Source of the DNA: Lachnospiraceae bacterium A4
GTDB lineage: Bacteria; Bacillota; Clostridia; Lachnospirales; Lachnospiraceae
DNA: 64,000 bases
Direction of reading: 5' to 3'
Assembly (NCBI GenBank): GCA_000403215.2
Contig: KE159541.1
Coordinates: 18,419 to 82,418, forward strand
The position numbers were made by a program, and so were the translations under genes. Under the pieces are notes generated by a model that worked only from the letters and a program-made list of their open reading frames with translations, was not told the DNA's origin and ran no database searches. Numbering within the stretch: position 1 is the first letter of the stretch; each line of letters opens with the position of its first letter. Shown in pieces: positions 19,102-25,777 of this stretch.

Positions 19102-19315
19102 CTGGTCCTCCATTCGATGCGTTCATCTATATATTACCTGCTTTTCTGCCCGCATTGTTTCCTATCGCCATAACACATTCAGACATCATATTATAAAATC
19201 ATTCCTGTTTTGACTGCCTTAGCCCTCAAAAATAACATTTGAAACTAACTATTGTTTCATTATACCAGAATCCATTGAAACTGCAAGAATATTCATATTT
19301 ATTTCCCAATATTTT

Positions 19316-19488
19316 AGGAATTGTAGGAAAATAAGTGATGCAGATTGCGTAGGATATTTCTTCGAGGTGAAATTGCTAAAGCAATTGTCAAAAAACGTAG
19401 GCGTAGCGGGCTACGGCGAGGCTTTTGGGCATGCATAATCGGAGAAATAGCCAAGTCAAGATGCGTCAGTTATTTTTCTACAGTTCCT
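19316..19488. repeat. MITE-like palindromic element (173 bp)
   Basis: Long imperfect terminal inverted repeats. The left end AGGAATTGTAGGAAAATAAG pairs with the complement of the right end, AGGAACTGTAGAAAAATAAC. The match continues weakly through TGATGCA/TGACGCA and TATTTCTTCGA/TATTTCTCCGA, so each arm is about 60 nt. The centre carries GCGTAGCGGGCTACGGC. No coding frame is inside. Shape and ends suggest a miniature inverted-repeat element. The end sequence is shared with 20987-21052. Confidence 0.65.
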
Positions 19489-19521
19489 TAGACGTCTCTT
19501 TTTGTCTCCCATAAAGCTAAC

Positions 19522-19636
19522 AGGCTCTCGGAGTCTCTTTGTCCCTGATATTGTGAGATGATTTTTGGTCAAATCTGAAAAATATATGACGAAAAATCAA
19601 CCGCAACATCAGGTGCAAGGGAGACTTCGAGAGCCT
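19522..19636. repeat. Inverted-repeat element (115 bp)
   Basis: AGGCTCTCGGAGTCTC at the left pairs with the complement of the right end, AGGCTCTCGAAGTCTC. The arms extend over CCTGATATTG/CCTGATGTTG, about 32 nt each. It follows the 173-bp element by 33 nt in the gap between the methyltransferase and the anti-sigma gene. A similar end (CGAGAGCCTATT) occurs at about 62780-62791. Confidence 0.55.
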
Positions 19637-19699
19637 ATTTTAATTATAGAAGGTGTGGGAAATCATCATTCATGGGGCTCGATACTGCCAGCATATCCT

Positions 19700-20461
19700 T
19701 TAATGATGCCCATGCGACTTGGAATGTCCATTTTGGTGTCCTTTCATGGGATTATCCCCCGCTGTATCTTTCCGGTTATGTCCCTGACAGGTTCTAATCC
19801 GATTCTGGATTTCTCCCATTGACATTCCGTGACAGTCCTCCACAGTGATCTCGGCATCATACTGTGACAGTTCGAGAAAAGCCCGATACTTTCCGAAGGA
19901 CATCTCATGCTGGTGCGCCTCTTTCATGCAGGCGGTATCACTGCTGTAGGTGAGCGCATTGAGTGCCTGAAAGCTGTCGTTTGCATGAATCTGGTCGAGC
20001 ATCGTGTCAGAATGTTCGGAAACCACTGTCACCACAAGCTGCGAGTCCCTGTTGAGGTAACGGCTGTAATAGGCATCCTGCAAAAGCCGGTCGATCGCCT
20101 GCAAGTAGGATATATTTTTCAGCGGGATATGCTGTAGGATATCCTGCCCGTCTGCGTTGTAGCCTTTTGCAGATACCACCCTGTCAAAGCGGTTGACTGC
20201 AAGCTCTATGGAAGGATTCACGTCAATACTGATATAGGATACTGGTCTGCTGTACACCGTATAGCCGCCTGCCCCAGCCATCAAAAAAACACAGACGACA
20301 GCCATGGCATACCGCAGTGCAGCATATGGTCTTTGCTGAAAAATATTGCGCTTCTGATTTGTACGCTGCGCTTCCAGATACCGCAGGGTATTTTGTTTCA
20401 TTTGCTCTGTTGCCTTTATATTCTCCATGCTTTTCTGAAGCCCATTCTGTGTGCTGCTCAT
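19700..20461 (-). CDS. RsgI-like anti-sigma factor with His-rich C-terminus
   Basis: A 253-residue membrane anti-sigma factor: cytoplasmic N-terminus (residues 1-48), one membrane segment (about 49-67), then the conserved RsgI extracytoplasmic domain (YISIDVNPSIELAVNRFDRV at about 75-95). The C-terminal tail is GHQNGHSKSHGHH. It overlaps the upstream sigma gene in the ATGA pattern (start 20461, sigma stop 20460-20458). This fixes the start and indicates coupled translation. Expected role: hold the partner sigma factor inactive until an outside signal. The His-rich tail suggests metal binding (inference). Confidence 0.88.
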   Translation of the reverse strand: MSSTQNGLQKSMENIKATEQMKQNTLRYLEAQRTNQKRNIFQQRPYAALRYAMAVVCVFLMAGAGGYTVYSRPVSYISIDVNPSIELAVNRFDRVVSAKGYNADGQDILQHIPLKNISYLQAIDRLLQDAYYSRYLNRDSQLVVTVVSEHSDTMLDQIHANDSFQALNALTYSSDTACMKEAHQHEMSFGKYRAFLELSQYDAEITVEDCHGMSMGEIQNRIRTCQGHNRKDTAGDNPMKGHQNGHSKSHGHH

Positions 20462-20937
20462 GACCATTCACCTCCCAACTTTTCCCGCAGGATATCTTTT
20501 GCCCTTGAAAGCCATGTATAGACTGTATTCTCCTTTTTTCCTAAGATTTTTGCAATCTGCACTGCTGTGTAACCCTCATAATAAAATAGATAGATCACGT
20601 CGCGATATTTTTCAGGCAGTTTTAAGACAGCCTCCAATACCTCCTTTGACGGATTGTCCAGCTCGGCGCTCTCCTCTGCCAGCACGTCGAGCGGAACCCA
20701 TTTTCTGCGTGCAAGAGCGCGCAACCAGTCGGTGCAGGCGTTGATGGTCACACGCGCAAACCAAGCCTTCTCATGCTCGGCACTCTCGAAGGAGCCTTCA
20801 TATAACAAGTATTTCAGATATACATTTTGGAATACATCTTCTGTGTCGTGCCTGTTCTTGAGATGTACGAAACATATCCTTCGCACCATATCCGCGTAAG
20901 CCTCCATGACACGGTTCACATCTTCTGTGCTCTTCAA
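20458..20937 (-). CDS. ECF-type RNA polymerase sigma factor
   Basis: A 159-residue sigma-70 family protein. Region 2 lies at about residues 8-75 (YADMVRRICFVHLKNRHDTED, DVFQNVYLKYL) and region 4 at about 105-155 (LPEKYRDVIYLFYYEGYTAVQIAKIL with helix-turn-helix, then TVYTWLSRAKDILREKL). TTG start with GAGGGGG 7 nt upstream. Paired with the RsgI-like anti-sigma factor through a 4-nt overlap. Its targets are unknown; the His/Cys-rich secreted protein encoded just upstream is a candidate. Confidence 0.9.
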   Translation of the reverse strand: MKSTEDVNRVMEAYADMVRRICFVHLKNRHDTEDVFQNVYLKYLLYEGSFESAEHEKAWFARVTINACTDWLRALARRKWVPLDVLAEESAELDNPSKEVLEAVLKLPEKYRDVIYLFYYEGYTAVQIAKILGKKENTVYTWLSRAKDILREKLGGEWS

Positions 20938-20986
20938 AAGTTTTCCCCCTCATCTGCCCTGCCGACCGCCAATCCATCCCTCATTC

Positions 20987-21052
20987 TTAGGAACTGTTCA
21001 GAAATTGCTTGTGACAAGTAATTGTCATGGGTAATTTCTGAACAGTTCCTAA
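20987..21052. repeat. Perfect long palindrome related to the 173-bp element
   Basis: Two perfect 20-nt arms, 20987-21006 (TTAGGAACTGTTCAGAAATT) and its complement at 21033-21052. The inner part also pairs (GACAA-GTAA-TTGTC). The end sequence AGGAACTGT-AGAAA resembles the element at 19316-19488. It lies upstream of the sigma gene. Confidence 0.7.
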
Positions 21053-21078
21053 GACCCTGCCATTTACGACAGGGTCTT
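21051..21078. terminator. Hairpin, possible terminator
   Basis: Stem AAGACCCTG/CAGGGTCTT (9 bp) with a 10-nt loop, followed on the plus strand by AGATTTTG. It lies downstream of the secreted-protein gene (minus), where a U-run is lacking, so the terminating direction is unclear. Confidence 0.4.
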
Positions 21079-21146
21079 AGATTTTGCGCATGCTTCACAA
21101 AACATCTAGTCTATCTTGAATATATTTTGATACGCGAAATAGATAA

Positions 21147-21494
21147 TTAATGATGATATCCGCCGTGATGTCCTGTTCCGCCATAGTAATAAGACGCTGT
21201 ATGGTGCACTGTCCCGTCACAGGCTACACCCAAAGTACATACACCGTTCACGTCACAGCTTCCGTCTGCATAGCAGGATGTCGCGGTGTGATGCACCGTC
21301 CCGTCACAGGCTACGCCCAAACTGAACACACCGTTTACATCACAGCTTCCATCTGCATAACATACAGGCGTGGGATTCTGAACAACTGTTCTATGCCCTC
21401 TACCGTGATGTGCAAATGCTACATTGGACGAACTTCCGACCACGATTGCCGCCAATGCCACTGCTGCTACTATTTTTGTTACATTTTTCCGCAT
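21147..21494 (-). CDS. Secreted His/Cys-rich tandem-repeat protein
   Basis: A 115-residue exported protein. The signal peptide (residues 1-28) ends at AFA. The mature part has His-rich ends (HHGRGHR and GHHGGYHH) and two copies of a 27-residue unit, C-YADGSCDVNGV-x2-LGVACDGTVHHTA. Each unit has three or four Cys and a His pair. AGGAGG before the ATG. I do not recognise a family. The Cys and His spacing suggests metal binding or disulfide-knotted repeats. Located 210 nt upstream of the sigma/anti-sigma pair, same strand. Confidence 0.82.
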   Translation of the reverse strand: MRKNVTKIVAAVALAAIVVGSSSNVAFAHHGRGHRTVVQNPTPVCYADGSCDVNGVFSLGVACDGTVHHTATSCYADGSCDVNGVCTLGVACDGTVHHTASYYYGGTGHHGGYHH

Positions 21495-21663
21495 GATATT
21501 TTCCTCCGTTTTGAAAATGCAGGCGTGAAAACTCCTTAATCAGTTTCCGCATACATTTGACTCATTTCCTGTTTCATATATAATACGTTCGGATGGAGGT
21601 AATCCTTTCACTCTTTTTACAAAAAATTTCCTTCATCATGCAACTATAGACGCAGGCACAGTT

Positions 21664-21702
21664 CAGTCCCCGTCACATAACCCTATTATATGACAGGGAC
21701 TG
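21664..21702. repeat. Hairpin in intergenic DNA
   Basis: CAGTCCCCGTCACATAA pairs with TTATATGACAGGGACTG (one or two mismatches) across a 5-nt loop. It sits in the 455-nt gap between the secreted-protein gene and the GNAT gene. No adjacent U-run. The rest of the gap from 21495 holds AT-rich sequence with no recognised motif. Confidence 0.45.
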
Positions 21703-21764
21703 CTCGTTAACAAGCTAATTTTTAATTAATGCCCAAACCGGCGCTTGCGTATCCTGCAACTGTA

Positions 21765-21917
21765 TTAATCAAACTCAGTCCGCTTGCCGATGCTGAGAAT
21801 ACCAGCATTAGTCTTGTCTGGGCTGTTATCGAAAATTACTTTACTGAGGGCAATCGGAAACTCAAATCCGATCCGCCTTTCTGAGTAAATTAGACACTGA
21901 CCGTTTGCAGCGTACAA
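21765..21917 (-). other. Short open frame, possible gene remnant
   Basis: A 50-codon frame opening at TTG 21917 and ending at TAA 21765-21767. The product has a protein-like composition, containing [19 protein letters not shown] and ending SIGKRTEFD. No ribosome site and no ATG are seen, and a stop lies a few codons upstream. It may be the 3' remnant of a lost gene or a spurious frame. Family not recognised. Confidence 0.25.
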
Positions 21918-21949
21918 GAGGTCTTTATTTTTTCAATCTAAGGGCACTC

Positions 21950-22432
21950 CTATTCAAGAACATATTCATAGCAGCAATCCTCTTTTGCAGTGCCTTCTAT
22001 GATGCATGTTTTTCCAGTGCTCACAAACCCGTTCGCTTCATAAAACTTTCGAGCCTTCGTGTTATCTTTGATAACCCATAGTATTATTGTATTGTATGCC
22101 TTTTTTCTTGCCTGCTGAATCATCGCTTCTATCAAAAGTGTTCCTATTCCCTGTCTCACAAAAAAAGGTTCAACATAAAAATCCGTAATTTCAATTGTTT
22201 TCGCATCTATGGGCTGTCCGTTTATGACGCCTTTCACAATTCCGTCATCATACAGCAGCATACCGTCCAGCCTATGTAAATTGCTATTATATTCTTCATA
22301 CAAATTAACAACTTGCAGCTCGTTAAATGACACATAATCATTTTTAAATATTGGTCTGTATGCAACTCTTTTTCCAAATACAATAATTTCAGCAATTCTG
22401 GCAATATCTTGTTTATCAGCTTTTCTAATCAT
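21950..22432 (-). CDS. GNAT family N-acetyltransferase
   Basis: A 160-residue acetyltransferase beginning MIRKADKQDIARIAEII. The acetyl-CoA-binding motif A is FVRQGIGTLLIEAMIQQARK (about residues 93-112), followed by LWVIKDNTKARKFYEANGF (motif B). ATG at 22432 follows AAAGGCGG; 39 upstream open codons are unlikely to be translated. Acceptor substrate unknown. Confidence 0.88.
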   Translation of the reverse strand: MIRKADKQDIARIAEIIVFGKRVAYRPIFKNDYVSFNELQVVNLYEEYNSNLHRLDGMLLYDDGIVKGVINGQPIDAKTIEITDFYVEPFFVRQGIGTLLIEAMIQQARKKAYNTIILWVIKDNTKARKFYEANGFVSTGKTCIIEGTAKEDCCYEYVLE

Positions 22433-22501
22433 GTATATAATCCGCCTTTCTGCGAAAGTCACCAATGCGTCATGAAAAAAGAAGATTGAATCACATCCAA
22501 C

Positions 22502-22529
22502 AAGGCAGGGTGACGCGGTCCCTGCCTGT
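22502..22529 (-). terminator. Hairpin downstream of the AAA-ATPase gene
   Basis: GGCAGGG (22504-22510) pairs with CCCTGCC (22520-22526) over a 9-nt loop. On the minus strand it is followed only by TTGTTGG, a weak U-run. It lies 13 nt past the stop of the upstream gene. Confidence 0.45.
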
Positions 22530-22541
22530 TTATAACAAAAT

Positions 22542-24278
22542 TTATCCAATCAGGCACTCTTTTCCCTTAAAAGCAAATCCATATTTCCGAATCTGATCTG
22601 GCGAAAACCCATCTGCAATCAGTTTGGCATCATACAGCTTCTCGTCAATCTGGGAATGGGCGTTTGCAACAGTCTGTGCGAGATCTTTTTCTTTGGAAGA
22701 TTTATGCACTTTAAACTCAATGATATACGCGTTGTCTCTTTCCCTGTTTGCAGGTGTCAGCATGATATCATACCTTCCAAATCCGCTTTCTCTGTTCGAT
22801 GTGATCTCAAATCTTCCGGCAAGTTCAACCATCAGTCCCAGCACAAAGCCGTGATAAAAGCGTTCGGGCGCATCGTCATCTGATGCATTTTTAGCAATAT
22901 CAAAACTTGAAAAGCTATGCAGTGCAATCCTGTTCATAAACTCATTCATTCCGTCCACATCGTTCATGAGGAGTGCCTTGATGAAATTACTGTATGCCAT
23001 TTCCGAATTTCCGCCAAACCAGCCCTTTACCATTCCACGAAACATTCGTCTGACTTCAAGGTTCGTGATGGTCAGCGTGTACCAGACATCGCCCTCCTCC
23101 CCAATCCCTTCCTCGTCCTCCTCCAGAGTTCTTACATGTAACACTTTCAGATAACCTGTTGCAAGAAGAAGGCTCCACACTGCATTTGCGCTGCCATTTA
23201 GCTGGTCGAACACAATTTTTTCATCAATCTCTGCCTCGAAGCTTTTGCCCTGAAGAAGATCTTCCATTGTCTGTTTTATCTCTGCGTTTCCTTTTTGGAT
23301 CAGCTGATTCACAAGTCCATTCCCGCTTGTATTTGACCAATACGTATCATATTTTCCTTTTTTCCTGATAAACGATACAATCGACCATGGATTATAGATA
23401 TCTGTGCAGGTTCCGAATGTAAATCCATCATACCATTTTTTAACTTTCCCTTTCTGGTCTCCTAATCCTGCATCGTCAAGCGCCGTAAAGACTTCCTCCT
23501 CCGTAAAGCCAAAATCTGTAGCATATTCACTAGAAGTCGTTGTTATAACATCAAGGTTATTCATGCCTGTGAAGATGCTCTCTTTTGCCACCCTTGTTAT
23601 TCCTGTGATCAATCCGCGCTCAAGGTATTCATTTGTCTTAAATGTGGAATTAAACAGACCACTGAAAAACCTGACTGTCTCCTCCCAGTATCCTGAAATC
23701 CATGCATCCTGCATGGGGGTATCATATTCATCTAAAATAATGATTACTTTCTGATTATAATAACGCTGCATAAAACCTGCCATTGAATGTATGGCATCAG
23801 TGGCTAATTTCGCATCCATCCCTGGTTTTATACCCTGATAATATTCCCGTTCTTTTTCATTTAGAAGATTTCTTTCTAATAAATATTCATTCTTGTTATA
23901 TAGATCCGTAATTACCCGGGTGAACTTGAATATCATTTCCTCGTATGATGCTGCCTTGACATTCGCAAAGCTCAAAAAAATTACTGGGAATATCCCCTGT
24001 AGCTTCCTGTACTTATATTCCCCGTCAGAAGATTTTTCCTCCCATATGGACAATCCTTCAAACAGATCACTCCTGCCCGCATATTTATTTGAGAAAAAAC
24101 ACTCTGTCATGCTCATGTTCAGGGTCTTTCCAAATCTGCGCGGACGCGTGATCAGGGTTACTTTATCTGCATATTCCCACCATTCCCTGATAAAATCTGT
24201 CTTGTCAATATAAAATATATGTTGGGTTCTTACTTCCTCAAAGTCCTGATATCCAAGTCCAGCCTTGTTTTCATTCAT
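22542..24278 (-). CDS. AAA-ATPase with C-terminal PD-(D/E)XK nuclease-like domain, copy 1
   Basis: A 578-residue protein. N-terminal ATPase (about 1-300): TRPRRFGKTLNMSM as a Walker A-like loop at about 45 and IIILDEYDTPMQD as Walker B at about 180. The C-terminal nuclease-like domain (about 470-570) has GFGRYDIMLTP and AYIIEFKVHKS, supplying the Asp and the E-x-K. This AAA-ATPase-like plus DUF1703-type layout is abundant in Lachnospiraceae and Bacteroidetes; its role is not established. GGGAGGG before ATG 24278 decides the start. A second full copy lies at 30125 and a nuclease-only remnant at 50491. Confidence 0.9.
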   Translation of the reverse strand: MNENKAGLGYQDFEEVRTQHIFYIDKTDFIREWWEYADKVTLITRPRRFGKTLNMSMTECFFSNKYAGRSDLFEGLSIWEEKSSDGEYKYRKLQGIFPVIFLSFANVKAASYEEMIFKFTRVITDLYNKNEYLLERNLLNEKEREYYQGIKPGMDAKLATDAIHSMAGFMQRYYNQKVIIILDEYDTPMQDAWISGYWEETVRFFSGLFNSTFKTNEYLERGLITGITRVAKESIFTGMNNLDVITTTSSEYATDFGFTEEEVFTALDDAGLGDQKGKVKKWYDGFTFGTCTDIYNPWSIVSFIRKKGKYDTYWSNTSGNGLVNQLIQKGNAEIKQTMEDLLQGKSFEAEIDEKIVFDQLNGSANAVWSLLLATGYLKVLHVRTLEEDEEGIGEEGDVWYTLTITNLEVRRMFRGMVKGWFGGNSEMAYSNFIKALLMNDVDGMNEFMNRIALHSFSSFDIAKNASDDDAPERFYHGFVLGLMVELAGRFEITSNRESGFGRYDIMLTPANRERDNAYIIEFKVHKSSKEKDLAQTVANAHSQIDEKLYDAKLIADGFSPDQIRKYGFAFKGKECLIG

Positions 24279-24361
24279 ACGACACCCTCCCTTGTTTGGA
24301 ATGAATAGTTTTACTGTTCTACCCACAGGCGTATTGCTTCAATAATTTTGTAACACTTTCG

Positions 24362-25060
24362 TCAAAAAGTACGCTCAAACAGAGCGCTGACCTCCATTTT
24401 ATCCACAATCCCCTGCGCATCGACGCCCGGGTGCGTCACATAGATGCGGCACACCTGCTCTACAAAGGCACACTCCACGCCCAGCTTCTTCGCAATCCAG
24501 TCTACTTTGTGCCCCGCACGCATTTCACGCAGAATGATTTCCACCGTGGATTTGAGACTGCCCTCGGTGACGCCGCGGACAGGCCTGCTTTCTGTATGCT
24601 CTGTTAAATCTATCTTTCTGAACTGCCAGACGCGTTCTCCCTCCTCAACCTCTAGGACAGCCATTGTCACCGGCAGCCGAAAGCGTCTCGGTCCGCAGCT
24701 TCCCGGATTCAAATAGCATATCCCGCCGTCTCTCCTCTCCTCATACTTATGTGAGTGACCGTAGACGATGATGTCAATTCCGCTCAAGTCTTTTTGAAGG
24801 TGCTTGATGTTGTGCACCATGTAAATGCGCAGTCCAAACAGCGTGATTTCAAGTTCCTTGCCAAGATTTGCCGCCCAGCCTCTGTCATTATTTCCGCGCA
24901 CTGCATAGACCGGCGCAACTGCCTTTAACTCCTCTAACACCTTCTGGTTGTCAAAATCTCCTGCGTGCAGAATGATTTCGCAGGATTGTGCGAGTTTTGT
25001 GACTTCTGGGCGAAGCAGTCCATGTGTATCTGACAGGACTGCGATTTTATGGATTTCCAT
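24362..25060 (-). CDS. YfcE/MJ0936-type metallophosphoesterase with C-terminal extension
   Basis: A 232-residue protein. Residues 1-150 form a calcineurin-like phosphoesterase: LSDTHG (about 9), HAGDF (about 33), GNND (about 57), and GHSH (about 101), all metal ligands intact. The extra C-terminal 75 residues include TVEIILREMRAGHKVDWIAKK and look helical; single-domain YfcE-type phosphodiesterases are only about 155-180 aa. Substrate unknown (cyclic or phospho-ester). Confidence 0.9.
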   Translation of the reverse strand: MEIHKIAVLSDTHGLLRPEVTKLAQSCEIILHAGDFDNQKVLEELKAVAPVYAVRGNNDRGWAANLGKELEITLFGLRIYMVHNIKHLQKDLSGIDIIVYGHSHKYEERRDGGICYLNPGSCGPRRFRLPVTMAVLEVEEGERVWQFRKIDLTEHTESRPVRGVTEGSLKSTVEIILREMRAGHKVDWIAKKLGVECAFVEQVCRIYVTHPGVDAQGIVDKMEVSALFERTF

Positions 25061-25165
25061 CTAAATCCCCCTATCTATGCTGACAAAATAACAGTATTGC
25101 ACTATCATGTCATCAAACGACAACGACAGCTAAAGGCAGCTAATATCTGCCTTTCATAAAGTATC

Positions 25166-25693
25166 TTATAGCGTTTGAAAGTTCAATTCATACAATTCAA
25201 ACAGCGGAATCTCGTCGATTCCCCGCAACAAATCTCTTGCTCCTGCAAAGGTAAAGCCTTTTCCTTGATACAGGCGTTGCGCTGGGACGTTTCCCGGGAC
25301 AACATCAAGCCGGATTGCCCGGTATCCCTTGCGGCGGGCAAGCGCAATGCAGCAGTCAACCATATATCCGCCGATTCCTCTGCGTCCCGCTGACGGCGCT
25401 ACAGCGAGCGTGTGAATCACTAGAAATTCGCCACGCTTTAATGAAACACGCCAGTCACCAGCTTCATAATTGCCGCCGGGATTGTCGTTCAGCACAAAGG
25501 CGCCAAGCACGCTGCCATTCTCTACACAAGCGTACTGCCCGCCCTGCGCGATCGCTTCTCTCACGCTCTCCCTGCAAGGATACGCCATCGACCAATTGGG
25601 ATAGTTGATATTTTCCAGCAAATGCCGGACGACGCTGCTATACATATCGGATACCAAATCCAGATGTTCGTCTTTACAGTGTATTAATTCCAT
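25166..25693 (-). CDS. GNAT family N-acetyltransferase
   Basis: A 175-residue acetyltransferase. Acetyl-CoA loop at RRGIGGYMVDCCIALARRKG (about residues 105-124), then IRLDVVPGNVPAQRLYQGKGF. The upstream part (YPNWSMAYPCRESVREAI) resembles enzymes acting on small molecules. ATG 25693 was preferred to a TTG six codons earlier. It lies just downstream of the vanT gene on the same strand, with an 84-nt gap, so read-through is possible. Confidence 0.87.
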   Translation of the reverse strand: MELIHCKDEHLDLVSDMYSSVVRHLLENINYPNWSMAYPCRESVREAIAQGGQYACVENGSVLGAFVLNDNPGGNYEAGDWRVSLKRGEFLVIHTLAVAPSAGRRGIGGYMVDCCIALARRKGYRAIRLDVVPGNVPAQRLYQGKGFTFAGARDLLRGIDEIPLFELYELNFQTL

Positions 25694-25777
25694 TTCCCTT
25701 CGTTCCTCCAATCCGTTTTGCTATCACCCTCCATATTATCATACCGATATTGTACCAAAAAATCAAGCGCTGTACGC

